In this document: positions 9,435 through 18,268 of the stretch, piece after piece
Layout: each line of letters opens with the position of its first letter
Numbering within the stretch: position 1 is the stretch's first letter
Origin: an uncultured Bacteroidales bacterium
Lineage (GTDB): Bacteria > Bacteroidota > Bacteroidia > Bacteroidales > F082
NCBI GenBank assembly: GCA_905234645.1
Contig: CAJOIS010000010.1
Location: forward strand, 98,216 to 162,215
Direction: 5' to 3'
Length of the DNA: 64,000 bases
The notes under the pieces: model-generated
Told to the model about the DNA's origin: nothing
The model's input: only the letters and a program-made list of their open reading frames with translations
Database searches by the model: none
Program-made: the position numbers and the translations under genes

Positions 9435-9442
9435 TATCTTTG
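9435..9442 (+). promoter_or_regulatory. -7 box TATCTTTG, T9SS type B protein operon
   Basis: It matches TAnnTTTG, with a TTG 21 bp upstream, and overlaps the upstream in-frame ATG at 9440, so translation should begin at 9461. Confidence 0.65.
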
Positions 9443-9460
9443 CAACCTATTTCAACAGGA

Positions 9461-10717
9461 ATGAGAAACAACACCATCATATTCAAGACATTGCTGCTCT
9501 TATGGGCATGTGTCTGCCCGTTTTTTGGCATGGCGCAAGAGCCTTGCGAAATCACATGCAGCACTGAAGTGCCCGTTTGCAGCGGTACTCCCGTGACGCT
9601 CAGCGTGCCTAACAATTACCAGTACCGTTACCAATGGTCGCCAGGTGGGCAAACCACCAATAGTATCACCGTGCGACCGACCAGGGACGCGCATAGCAGT
9701 GACTATTATGGATCGAATGTCCATGAGGTGGTTTATCGTGTCACGGTGTATGATTTGAACACCGACACTGTTGTTTGCACTTCATCCTGTTCGGTAGGCG
9801 TGAATCCGATTTTCAAGATGAAATTCCGGCAATTGAAGCTAACGTGCAGCAATCACGAAGAAGAGAACGGCCGTACTGCGCAGGTGGTGGTGGCGATTGA
9901 CAGTTTGTTGGGGGTATGCGAACCGCCCTTCGACTACCAATGGCAGGTGAGTCCCCTGCATATCGCCCCTAACGAACCGACATGGGCCATCGGCTTGGAG
10001 GCTTACAAATTCTACTACATCAAGGTTACGGATGGCCGTGGTTGCATGCAAATGGATAGCGTGTCGCTGAGGGCTTATCCCAATCCCGTGGTCGAAATTA
10101 GCACCGATCCGGGTGACACGGTCTATCTGCAAAACCCGCATGAGACCTATTCTTTCGAGAATCTTTCTGTCGACACCTTGGATATCAGCCATTTCTACTG
10201 GATCCTTAACCAGCAGTACAACATCACCTCTACTGAGGATGAACCCCGTTTCACCTATGTGGAAGTGGGCGACTACAATACGGAGCTGAAGGTGTACAAT
10301 CCCCAGGGCTGCGACACCTCCTATTTCAAGTCCGTCAGGGTAGAGCCTGTGAAGCTGAAAATCCCGAATGTCTTTACGCCCAATGGCGATGGCACCAACG
10401 ACTATTTCATCATCTCGCTTGAAAACGGTAGCGACTCGCCCGGTGGCGGCAGCAACAACGGCTTGAGAGGCAGTCGCGACCAGCATTATGAATATGAAGA
10501 CTATGAGCCGTTGAATCGCTATTATGAGTCGTCGGAGCTGACCATTTTCAACCGTTGGGGCCGTATCGTCTACCAGTCCAAGGACTATCAAAACAATTGG
10601 GACGGCGGCAACTTGCCTGACGGCACTTATTTCTATGTGCTGAAATGCCATGGTTTGAAGAATGATGCCACTTATAATGGCTCAGTTATGATTGTTAAAT
10701 CCAGAAGAGGAGACTAA
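9461..10717 (+). CDS. surface protein with gliding-motility-type (T9SS type B) C-terminal domain
   Basis: 418 aa. Residues 1-25 are a signal peptide (FFGMAQ). The middle contains several PKD/Ig-like beta domains with paired cysteines (for example near 30-120 and 130-215). The C-terminal 95 residues are a CHU_C/type B sorting domain: IPNVFTPNGDGTNDYF, LTIFNRWGRIVYQS, NNWDGG, LPDGTYFYVLKC. A low-complexity Ser/Gly-rich insert (GSDSPGGGSNNG) interrupts it. Type B proteins are exported by the T9SS through PorV/SprF-like partners and are often adhesins. Only 3 bp separate it from the DUF1573 gene, so it may head that operon. Confidence 0.8.
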   Translation: MRNNTIIFKTLLLLWACVCPFFGMAQEPCEITCSTEVPVCSGTPVTLSVPNNYQYRYQWSPGGQTTNSITVRPTRDAHSSDYYGSNVHEVVYRVTVYDLNTDTVVCTSSCSVGVNPIFKMKFRQLKLTCSNHEEENGRTAQVVVAIDSLLGVCEPPFDYQWQVSPLHIAPNEPTWAIGLEAYKFYYIKVTDGRGCMQMDSVSLRAYPNPVVEISTDPGDTVYLQNPHETYSFENLSVDTLDISHFYWILNQQYNITSTEDEPRFTYVEVGDYNTELKVYNPQGCDTSYFKSVRVEPVKLKIPNVFTPNGDGTNDYFIISLENGSDSPGGGSNNGLRGSRDQHYEYEDYEPLNRYYESSELTIFNRWGRIVYQSKDYQNNWDGGNLPDGTYFYVLKCHGLKNDATYNGSVMIVKSRRGD

Positions 10718-10720
10718 AAC

Positions 10721-11182
10721 ATGAAGAATATCAAGTTGTTGTTGTTTGCGGCCGTGATGGCGATGATGGCATTGTCGTCCTGTAACGGCAAAGGTGAAGG
10801 CAAACTCTCTACCGATTTGGTGACCAGTCCCAAGTCGGCCACCGAGACTTCCGATAAACAGGCTGCCATTACGTTTGACACCGATAAGCATGACTTTGGC
10901 ACCGTGCTTCAAGGCGAGGTGGTATCCTATTCCTTTCATTTCACGAATACAGGCAACATGCCTCTAATCATCAGCAGCGTAAAGTCGAGCTGCGGTTGTA
11001 CGGTGGGCGACTATCCCCGCGAGCCGATAGCGCCAGGCGAAAGAGGCGCCATCAAAGTGTCATACGATAGCAAAGGCCACCATGGCTTCCAGAGCCGCGT
11101 CCTCACCGTGATGTCGAATACCATCCCGGCCAAGACCAACCTTCGCATCAAAACCATTGTGAAAACCCCTGACCAATACTAA
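10721..11182 (+). CDS. DUF1573 lipoprotein
   Basis: 153 aa. A lipoprotein signal (MALSSC, Cys near residue 22) is followed by a short linker and an Ig-like DUF1573 domain (about 47-150). Its hallmarks are FDFGTV-like HDFGTVLQGE, FTNTGNMPL, the SSCGCTVG motif and a PGERGAIKV strand. The function is not established. The family is abundant in Bacteroidota and often precedes yajC, as it does here. It probably sits in the periplasm on a membrane anchor. Confidence 0.85.
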   Translation: MKNIKLLLFAAVMAMMALSSCNGKGEGKLSTDLVTSPKSATETSDKQAAITFDTDKHDFGTVLQGEVVSYSFHFTNTGNMPLIISSVKSSCGCTVGDYPREPIAPGERGAIKVSYDSKGHHGFQSRVLTVMSNTIPAKTNLRIKTIVKTPDQY

Positions 11183-11200
11183 ACAAATTATTCCATAAAA

Positions 11201-11533
11201 ATGAACAACTTACTCATCTTACTCCAAGCCGCTGAGCAAGCAGTACAAGAGCCTACTGGTTTCCAAAAGTACTCTAGCCTTTTATTCATCCTTCTCCTTG
11301 TCGTCGTTTTCTGGCTGTTCTTCATTCGTCCGCAGTCGAAGAAAGCCAAGGAGGAGCAGAAGTTCCGCGATAGCTTGCAGAAGGGCGACAAGGTGGTCAC
11401 CATCGGCGGCTTCCACGGCAGGGTAGTTGAAGTGAAGGACACCACCGTGGTCATTTCGCTCGCTCCCAACATGGAAGTGGAGGTGGAAAAGACAGCTCTC
11501 GTCCAGAACGGCAACCGCGTCGGACAAGCCTAA
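11201..11533 (+). CDS. yajC: preprotein translocase subunit YajC
   Basis: 110 aa, the usual size. One transmembrane helix (about 27-44, LLFILLLVVVFWLFFIRPQ) is followed by a small cytoplasmic beta domain (KGDKVVTIGGFHGRVVEV). YajC associates with SecDF and the Sec translocon and helps protein export and membrane insertion. The gene lies inside DUF1573-yajC-ybbR-coaE, a familiar Bacteroidota arrangement. Confidence 0.95.
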   Translation: MNNLLILLQAAEQAVQEPTGFQKYSSLLFILLLVVVFWLFFIRPQSKKAKEEQKFRDSLQKGDKVVTIGGFHGRVVEVKDTTVVISLAPNMEVEVEKTALVQNGNRVGQA

Positions 11534-11534
11534 T

Positions 11535-12500
11535 ATGAACCAACTGGATACCATCAAGCCGAAGACGGAACGCAAGAGCCATCGTTCCGTACTCACTTTT
11601 TTGGTCTTTTTGGCCCTTTCCACGGCAGCGTGGTTTCTGGTCAAATTGTCGGAAAACTATGCTACTCAGGCGGCATTCCGTATTCAGTTTACCGAAGTTC
11701 CCGCCGAGAAGTGGGTGTCGTCGGATGAGCAGCAGCTGAAGATGTCGCTTAACATCGACGGCTTCCATACTTTGCGCTATAAGACGCTCCGTGAACTCAA
11801 CCGTTTCGTCACCATCCCGTTGAACGAAGTGCCGTATCGTCATGAGAACGGCAATGTCTATTCCATCAGTAGCCAAGATGTGGCGGAGAAGGTGGCAGAG
11901 AGGCTTGGCATCAGTCCTTCCGACATTACTATGAACGATCCTAAGGTGCTTTTCACCATGGATGAGCTGAAGTCAAAAGTGGTGCCTGTCGTCTTCTGTT
12001 CCGACATCAAGATGCAACGCCAATTCGGGCTTTATGGTATCCCTACCATCGATCCGGCTTCTATGACCATCTACGGCCCGGAGGAGGTTATCGATACGGT
12101 GAGGGCGGTGCGTACCCTGATGGTGTCCAAAACCAACGTGAGCGAAGATTTCAGCGAGTCAGTCGGTCTCGACATGTTGGGCGGCAAGATCCAATCCAAC
12201 GTCAAGGAGGTGAGGGTGACGGTGGAGGTGGAGAAATACACCGAGATGGATATCGAAGTGCCCGTCAAGGTGGCCGACAACCCGAAGCTGAGGTTTTTCC
12301 CCGAGACGGTATCGGTGAAATGTCTCGTGGCGATAAAAGACTATGCTTCCGTCGTCGCCGACGATTTCAACGTCACTGTCGACAAGCAACAGCTGAAGGC
12401 TTTGCAACCTCTGCTTGATGTGAGCCTCACGTCTTGGCCTAAGACGGTGCAGGTTTTGAGCATCCAACCCGACAAGGTGGAATACCTCATCGTACAATGA
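11535..12500 (+). CDS. YbbR-domain membrane-anchored protein
   Basis: 321 aa. One N-terminal membrane helix (about 17-35) precedes about three YbbR-type beta repeats in the periplasm (VPVVF, YGPEEVIDTVRAVRT, VEKYTEMDIEVPVKV). In Firmicutes the relative CdaR modulates a di-adenylate cyclase; no cyclase gene is next to it here, so that role is not claimed. It starts one base after the yajC stop and overlaps coaE by 4 bp. Confidence 0.85.
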   Translation: MNQLDTIKPKTERKSHRSVLTFLVFLALSTAAWFLVKLSENYATQAAFRIQFTEVPAEKWVSSDEQQLKMSLNIDGFHTLRYKTLRELNRFVTIPLNEVPYRHENGNVYSISSQDVAEKVAERLGISPSDITMNDPKVLFTMDELKSKVVPVVFCSDIKMQRQFGLYGIPTIDPASMTIYGPEEVIDTVRAVRTLMVSKTNVSEDFSESVGLDMLGGKIQSNVKEVRVTVEVEKYTEMDIEVPVKVADNPKLRFFPETVSVKCLVAIKDYASVVADDFNVTVDKQQLKALQPLLDVSLTSWPKTVQVLSIQPDKVEYLIVQ

Positions 12501-13096
12501 AACGCGTCGCCATCACCGGCAACATCGGCAGCGGCAAGTCGTGGGTCTGCGAGCTCTGGTCGAAGAAACTCTCTATTCCCGTCTACAACAGTGACTTTGC
12601 CGCCAAGCAGATGTATTTCTTACCTGAAGTTCGCGAAAAGCTAGTACGGCGTTTTGGAAAAGATTTTTACCTTTCTGAGAAAGAATTAAATCGAAAACTC
12701 ATCGCCGATTTGATTTTCAGCGATGAGAAAGCCCAATGCGACCTGGAGGGTATCCTTTATCCCGCCTTGTTCGTCGACTTTGCGCAATGGATGGAAAGAC
12801 AAGATGCGCCTTATGTCTTATTTGAGTCGGCTCTGGTGTTCGAAAAGCGTCTCGAGAAGCGATTTGATGCCATCGTGACGGTGACGGCCTCCGAGGCCAC
12901 CCGACTGCGCCGTGTTATGGAACGTGAACGTTGTGACGAACTCACTGTGCGCGCCCGTATGGCGAAGCAATGGCCCGAAGAAGGCAAGCGCCTGCTTGCC
13001 GATTATGTCATCTGGCATGAGAAAGACGACGAAGATGAAGCACTGATGAGGCAAATCATGGAGGTGCACAAGTTTTGCGGAATAAATCCGCAATGA
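12497..13096 (+). CDS. coaE: dephospho-CoA kinase
   Basis: 199 aa, the normal length. Phosphorylates dephospho-CoA with ATP, the last step of coenzyme A synthesis. The P-loop GNIGSGKS is at residues 8-15. The characteristic core follows (NSDFAAKQMY, VLFESALVFEKRLEKRFDAIVTVTA). An Arg-rich lid is visible (TRLRRVMERER, ARMAKQWPEEGKRLLADYVI). The ATG overlaps the ybbR stop, indicating translational coupling. Confidence 0.95.
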   Translation: MKRVAITGNIGSGKSWVCELWSKKLSIPVYNSDFAAKQMYFLPEVREKLVRRFGKDFYLSEKELNRKLIADLIFSDEKAQCDLEGILYPALFVDFAQWMERQDAPYVLFESALVFEKRLEKRFDAIVTVTASEATRLRRVMERERCDELTVRARMAKQWPEEGKRLLADYVIWHEKDDEDEALMRQIMEVHKFCGINPQ

Positions 13097-13163
13097 AGGT
13101 AAAGTTTTTCTTGTTCGTATTGAATTATTGACTCACTTTGTGTCGTCGAATTAAAAATTTCCG

Positions 13164-13171
13164 TATCTTTG
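13164..13171 (+). promoter_or_regulatory. -7 box TATCTTTG upstream of iorA
   Basis: A perfect TAnnTTTG with TTTG 23 bp upstream. It lies just before repeat element C1, so the transcript leader would carry the hairpin. Confidence 0.6.
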
Positions 13172-13186
13172 TGCAATCTTGAAAAT

Positions 13187-13282
13187 AGCTATCAGCCGTC
13201 AGCTATCAGCCGTCAGCATGGAGATACTTCGACAAGCTCAGTAACCTTACATGCTGAAAGCTAATGGCTGAAAGCTGAAAGC
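13187..13282. repeat. heptad hairpin element C1, with element F in its loop
   Basis: The left arm is four exact 7-bp units (AGCTATC, AGCCGTC, AGCTATC, AGCCGTC) plus AGCATG. The right arm is complementary and also heptadic (ATGCTGA AAGCTAA TGGCTGA AAGCTGA AAGC). The loop holds a CTTCGACAAGCTCAG segment also found near 26800. It lies in the iorA leader. Confidence 0.8.
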
Positions 13283-13308
13283 ATTATAGAAATATTGAAT
13301 CATACGAT

Positions 13309-14878
13309 ATGGAAAAATTATTGCTTTTAGGCGATGAGGCCATTGCACAAGGCTTCATCGACGCTGGCGGCTCGGCCATCAACAGCTATCCGGGCACGCC
13401 TTCAACCCAAATCACAGAGTATGTCATCAACTCGAAGCAAGCCAAGGAATGCCAACTGGTGCGCCAACGAAAAGACGGCCCTCGAGGCCTCCATCGGCGT
13501 AGCATACGCAGGCAAGCGCGCTATGACCTGCATGAAGCATGTGGGTCTCAACGTTTGCGGCGACCCCTTCATGAATGCCGCCATCATTGGCACTAAGGGC
13601 GTCCTCGTCGTGGTGGCCGACGACCCGAGTATGTTCTCGTCGCAGGACGAACAGGACAGCCGCTTCTACGGTCACTGGGCCATGATTCCCATGCTGGAAC
13701 CTTCCAACCAACAGGAGGCCTACGACATGGTGCACTACGGCTACGACTTGAGTGAGAAACTCGGCACGCCGGTGCTCTACCGCATCCCCACCCGTCTGGC
13801 CCACAGCCGCGCTGGTGTGGTGCGCAAGCCCGTCCGTTCGCAGAACGAGCTCACTGAGCCCGCCGATGCCAAGTCGTTCGTGCTGTTGCCGGCCAATGCC
13901 AAGCGTCTCTATCGCGACCTCATCGACAAGCAACCTGCCTTTGAAGAGGCTTCGGCTACCTCTGGTTTCAACAAATACTTTGATGGCCCCAAGAAGAACA
14001 TCGGCATCATCACCACGGGTATTGCCTACAACTACCTGATGGAGAACTTCCCCGATGGCAAGTGCCCCTATCCCGTCGTGAAGATCACGCAGTATCCGCT
14101 GCCTTACGACATGATCAACAAGCTGTACGACGAGTGCGACGAGATCCTCGTCCTCGAAGATGGTCAGCCGTTCGTTGAGGAGCATATTAAAGGCTTCCTC
14201 GGCAAGGGCAAGAACGTTATGGGTCGTCTCGACGAGACCATCCGCCGTGACGGTGAACTCAACGCTGAAAAGGTCGCCAAGGCTCTCGGCATGGATGTGC
14301 CGGTGATGTACAAGGTGCCGGAGGTGGTCACCAACCGTCCGCCTGCGCTCTGCCAGGGTTGCCCGCACGTCGACAGTTACAATGCCTTGAATGCCGTGAT
14401 GGCCAACCATAAGGGCGGCAAGGTGTTCGGCGACATCGGCTGCTACACCTTGGGATTCAACATGGGTGCTATCCAGACGACCGTGTGCATGGGTGCCTCC
14501 ATCACGATGGCCAAGGGCGCCAGCGAGGTGGGCATCTTCCCGAGTGTGGCTGTCATCGGCGACGGTACCTTTGGTCACAGCGGCCTGACGGGCCTCATGG
14601 ATTGCGTTAACGAAAAGGCCAATGTCGTGGTGATGATTCTCGACAACGACATCACCGCCATGACGGGCGGTCAGCCTTCGTCGGCACACAACAAGATCCG
14701 CCGCATTTGTGAAGGTCTCGGCGTGGAGCCTGAGCATATCCGCGACATCATCCCGCTGCCCAAGAACCACGAGGAGAACGTCAAGATCATCGAGGAAGAG
14801 GTCAATTACAACGGCGTGTCCGTCATCATTCCGCACCGCACCTGCATCGTGGAATTGAAGAAACACATGAAGAAATAA
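13309..14878 (+). CDS. iorA: indolepyruvate ferredoxin oxidoreductase alpha subunit, interrupted by a frameshift
   Basis: Two frames must be joined to give the protein. Residues 1-49 (MEKLLLLGDEAIAQGF..., 13309 to about 13450) are in one frame. The rest, from ANWCANEKTALEA to the end, is in the next frame. The join needs loss of 3n+2 bases (or gain of one) near 13448-13456. The joined product is about 522 aa. The N-terminal pyrimidine domain, the CQGCPH motif and the thiamine-diphosphate site (GDIGCYTLGFN, GDGTFGHSGL, LDNDITAMTGGQ) are intact. Unlike archaeal IorA it has no C-terminal 2x[4Fe-4S] ferredoxin domain. With IorB it converts aryl pyruvates to aryl-acetyl-CoA. The lesion is either real (no full product) or an assembly error. 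Confidence 0.85.
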
Positions 14879-14885
14879 GCCTTTG

Positions 14886-14961
14886 AGCTATTAGCCATTA
14901 GCTGTTAGCTTTTAGCCGATAACACGGCTGCTAATAGCTAACAGCTAAAAGCTAATGGCCA
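14886..14961. repeat. heptad hairpin element C2
   Basis: Heptads AGCTATT AGCCATT AGCTGTT AGCTTTT AGCCGAT form the left arm. A complementary right arm in the same period (TAATAGC TAACAGC TAAAAGC TAATGGC) follows. It fills most of the iorA-iorB gap. Confidence 0.85.
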
Positions 14962-14998
14962 AACAATTAAACAGTTAAACAATCAACAATTCAACATA

Positions 14999-15559
14999 AT
15001 GAAAAAAGACATAGTATTATGCGGCGTGGGCGGCGACGGCATCGTTTCGGTGGCCAAGATCATCTCTGATGCCGCTCTGAATATGGGCATGAACCTGAAA
15101 CATCACGGCATGTCGCAGCGCGGCGGCTCGGTGTTCTCGCACCTCCGCATCTCCGACAACGAGATCTTCGCTGACGTTATCCCTGAGGGCCAGGCTGATA
15201 TCATCCTCTCTTCGGAGCCTATGGAAGCCTTGCGCTATCTGCCTTGGCTGAGCAAAGAAGGCTGGGTCATCACCAACAACGATCCCTTCATCAACATCGG
15301 CAACTATCCCGACATGGCTTTGATTAACGGTGAACTCGGCAAGTTGGAACATGTCGTTTCTTTCAACGCTAATGAGATTGCCAAGCAGCTGAAGGCTCGT
15401 TCCAACATGGTGCTTTTGGGTGCCACGGTACCTTATCTCGGCATCTCCATGGAGAAGGTCGAGGAGGCCATCGCCCACATCTTTGGCAAGAAAGGCCAGG
15501 AGGTCGTCGACCTCAACATCCAGGCCGTGCGTGCTGGTTACGAACAGGCCACGAAATAA
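14999..15559 (+). CDS. iorB: indolepyruvate ferredoxin oxidoreductase beta subunit
   Basis: 186 aa, matching the gamma-type domain of 2-oxoacid:ferredoxin oxidoreductases. The start CGVGGDGIVSVAKIISDAA is a glycine-rich segment. SQRGGSVFSHLRI is the typical RGGxV motif. It forms the dimer with IorA and completes the active site. It is about 120 bp downstream of iorA, with hairpin C2 between them. Confidence 0.92.
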   Translation: MKKDIVLCGVGGDGIVSVAKIISDAALNMGMNLKHHGMSQRGGSVFSHLRISDNEIFADVIPEGQADIILSSEPMEALRYLPWLSKEGWVITNNDPFINIGNYPDMALINGELGKLEHVVSFNANEIAKQLKARSNMVLLGATVPYLGISMEKVEEAIAHIFGKKGQEVVDLNIQAVRAGYEQATK

Positions 15560-15580
15560 CCCAATTTACCATAATGAAAC

Positions 15581-15612
15581 AAATGCCCGACGGGAAATCC
15601 CATCGGGCATTT
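15581..15612 (+). terminator. terminator after iorB
   Basis: AAATGCCCGA and TCGGGCATTT form a 10-bp stem around CGGGAAATCCCA, followed by TTGTTG. Confidence 0.7.
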
Positions 15613-15614
15613 TG

Positions 15615-15677
15615 TTGTAGAGACGCATTGAATGCGTCTCGTTTTGGTATAGAGACGCAAGCATTGCGTCTCTACAA
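15615..15677. repeat. palindromic element A1 (double)
   Basis: Two small palindromes in a row (GAGACGCATT/AATGCGTCTC and AGAGACGCAA/TTGCGTCTCT) are enclosed by TTGTAGAGACGCA...TGCGTCTCTACAA. Related copies are at 22691 and 42248. It lies between convergent iorB and cstA. Confidence 0.75.
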
Positions 15678-15681
15678 CGGG

Positions 15682-17130
15682 TTATTTCGTGGCCTTTCGT
15701 TTCCAAACGATAAACAGCACCAACCCCAACACCATGAGTGCTGCGCCGATGCCATAGCCCACAGGGCGGGGCAAGATGGAACCGAGTCCTCCGTCGGCAG
15801 CCTTGGCCACGAAGAGGAAACAGCCCGTCACCATGGTCATGAAGAGGGCAGGGATGAGGGTGATGAGATACCACAGTTTGCCTTTGTTCTTGGCCAGGTA
15901 GACCGAGATAGCCCACAATGTCACCGTGGCCAGTACTTGGTTGGCCCAAGCGAAGTAACGCCAAATGAGTTGGAACCCTTGGGCGTCGGAGATGCTGTAG
16001 ACCAAGATGCCTGCTGTGACGGCAAACATCGGGACGGCCACGATCAGGCGGTTCTTGATGGGCTTTTGGTCGAAGTGCATGAAGTCGGCGATGATGAGTC
16101 GTGCCGAACGCAGGGCTGTGTCACCCGAGGTGACAGCGGCGCTGATGACACCCAGAATGGTGATGGTGGCGATGACAGGCGTGAACCACGTGTTGGCGAT
16201 GACACCTACGATGGCGGCACCGCTCTTGCCTGTCACATCGACTACGCTGTCGGGACCGAAGAAATAGGCGGCGGCAGCGGCCCAGATGAGGGCTACCACG
16301 CCTTCTGTAATCATGGCTCCATAGAAGATGGGACGGCCTTGTTTCTCATTCACCATGCAGCGCGCCATCAGTGGCGACTGCGTGGCGTGGAAACCTGAAA
16401 TGGCGCCACAAGCGATGCTGATGAACATCATCGGGAAGATGGGGTTGTTGGACGCGTCGGGGTGACGGTTCTGCATGCCGCTCCAGATCTCAGGGATTTC
16501 AGGTTTGTAGATAAGGAAGGCCACAAAGATGGCCACTGCCATGCCTAACAGCAGGATGCCGAAGATGGGGTAGATCTTGCCGATGAGTTTGTCGATGGGC
16601 AAGAGCGTGGCGATCAGGTAATAGGCCAAGATGATGATAATCCAGATGTAGGGGTTCCAGCCTTGGGTGAAGTTGGCATTCAGCAGTGTGGCGGGTGTGT
16701 TGACGAAAACCACGCCGACCAAAATCATCAGGATGATGGTGAAGGCACGCATCACCTGCTTTGCGCCGTTGCCGAGGTAGGTGCCGTGGATTTCGGGTAG
16801 GCTGCATCCTTTGTCGCGCAGCGAGATCATGCCAGCGAGGTAGTCGTGGACGGCACCAGCGAAGATGCTGCCCAACACAATCCACAGGAAGGACGCCGTG
16901 CCGAACTGTGCGCCCATGATGGCACCGATGATGGGGCCGACGCCAGCGATGTTCAAGAACTGAATCAAGAAGATGCGCCAGGGTTTCATCGGCACATAGT
17001 CGACGCCATCGGCCATCGTGGTGGCGGGAGTGGCGCGTTGCGGGTCGATGCCGAAGACCTTCTCGACGAATTTTCCGTAGAGGAAGTATCCCAGGATAAG
17101 GACTGCTAATGCAATAAAGAATGTTATCAT
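15682..17130 (-). CDS. cstA: carbon starvation protein CstA family transporter
   Basis: 482 aa, about 12-13 membrane helices. The N-terminal GKFVEKVFGIDPQRATPATTMADGVDY signature is clear. So are the following conserved segments (LNIAGVGPIIGAIMGAQFG, GAVHDYLAGMISLRDKG, FHATQSPLMARC). E. coli CstA has about 700 aa; this is the shorter form common in Bacteroidota. CstA/YjiY proteins take up pyruvate, and CstA also affects peptide use. It ends beside element A1, which may help termination, and starts 3 bp after the prfB stop, so it is probably co-transcribed with prfB. Confidence 0.93.
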   Translation of the reverse strand: MITFFIALAVLILGYFLYGKFVEKVFGIDPQRATPATTMADGVDYVPMKPWRIFLIQFLNIAGVGPIIGAIMGAQFGTASFLWIVLGSIFAGAVHDYLAGMISLRDKGCSLPEIHGTYLGNGAKQVMRAFTIILMILVGVVFVNTPATLLNANFTQGWNPYIWIIIILAYYLIATLLPIDKLIGKIYPIFGILLLGMAVAIFVAFLIYKPEIPEIWSGMQNRHPDASNNPIFPMMFISIACGAISGFHATQSPLMARCMVNEKQGRPIFYGAMITEGVVALIWAAAAAYFFGPDSVVDVTGKSGAAIVGVIANTWFTPVIATITILGVISAAVTSGDTALRSARLIIADFMHFDQKPIKNRLIVAVPMFAVTAGILVYSISDAQGFQLIWRYFAWANQVLATVTLWAISVYLAKNKGKLWYLITLIPALFMTMVTGCFLFVAKAADGGLGSILPRPVGYGIGAALMVLGLVLFIVWKRKATK

Positions 17131-17133
17131 GGT

Positions 17134-18250
17134 TTATTCTTTTTTTGCTCCAAATTCCATGAGCCACGCTTTCAGGAACTCGTCGATATTACCATCCATG
17201 ACGCCTTGCACGTCGGAGGTCTGGTAGTTGGTGCGGTGGTCTTTCACGCGACGGTCGTCGAAGACGTAGGAGCGGATCTGGCTGCCCCATTCGATCTTCA
17301 TCTTGCCCGCCTCAATCTTGTTCTGCTCCTCCATACGGTGGCGCATCTCGCGGTCGTAGAGTTGCGACTTCAAGAGGCGCAAGGCGTTCTCGCGGTTCTT
17401 GGGTTGGTCGCGCGTTTCGGTGTTTTCGATGAGGATTTCCTCTTCTTCACCGGTGTAGGGGTCTTTGTATTGGTAACGCAAGCGCACGCCCGACTCCACT
17501 TTGTTGACGTTCTGTCCACCGGCGCCGCCACTGCGGAAGGTATCCCACGACAGTCTAGACTGCTCGACCACAATCTCAATTGTGTCGTCGACCAGCGGGG
17601 TGACGAATACCGAGGCGAATGAGGTCATGCGTTTGCCTTGGGCGTTATAGGGACTGACGCGCACCAGACGGTGCACGCCGTTCTCGCCTTTCAGGTAGCC
17701 ATAGGCGTAGTCGCCTTCGAGTTTCATCGTCACCGACTTGATGCCGGCCTCGTCGGCTTCCAGAAGGTTCGAGATGGTGAGTTTGTATTTGTGGTTTTCG
17801 GCGTAACGCATATACATGCGCATGAGCATCTGCGCCCAGTCCTGGGCCTCGGTGCCGCCCGCGCCTGCGTTGATCTTCAGCACGGCGCTCATGGGGTCGG
17901 CCTCCTCACGCAGCATGTTCTTGAACTCCAGGTTCTCCACGATCTGGAGAGTGGCGTTGTACTGCTCGTCCACCTCTTCTTCAGTGGCTTCGCCTTCCTT
18001 GGCGAAATCGAACAGAACGGTGAGGTCGTTACCGGCGTCTTCGGCTTCCTTGTAGCCGTTGAGCCAGCCCTTCACCTCGCGCACTTTCTTCATGGTGGCT
18101 TCGGCGGCCTTGGGGTCGCTCCAGAAAGCGGGATCTTGGGTCTTTTCTTCTAATTCTTGGGCTTCAATAGTGCGACGGTCGACGTCAAAGATACCTCCTC
18201 AAGGCATCAATCCTCTTACATAATTCTTTAAGTTGGTCTTGGGTGATCAT
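17134..18250 (-). CDS. prfB: peptide chain release factor 2, programmed +1 frameshift
   Basis: Translation starts at the ATG at 18250 and reads 21 codons (MITQDQLKEL...LRRYL) to a TGA at 18187-18185. A Shine-Dalgarno-like AGGAGG lies just before the shift site TATCTTTGAC. A +1 shift at CTT-T gives D V D R R T I E and the long frame to 17134, about 371 aa in all, close to the usual 365. This is the classical RF2 autoregulatory recoding site. The catalytic GGQ is in GGAGGQNVNKVESGVR, which mediates peptidyl-tRNA hydrolysis. The stop-codon recognition tripeptide reads SPY where E. coli has SPF. Calling only the downstream ATG at 18093 would lose 52 residues. Confidence 0.96.
18185..18205 (-). 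promoter_or_regulatory. RF2 recoding site
   Basis: Read on the minus strand: AGGAGG, then TAT CTT TGA C. The in-frame TGA pauses ribosomes when RF2 is scarce. The AGGAGG pairs with 16S rRNA and CTT slips to TTT. Confidence 0.95.
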
Positions 18251-18268
18251 ATTAATAAGGTGTTATTA

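Noticed and set aside
13427..14866. 479-aa minus-strand ORF opposite iorA
   Set aside because: It is an antisense shadow with His/Asp/Val-rich content; iorA is well supported on the plus strand.
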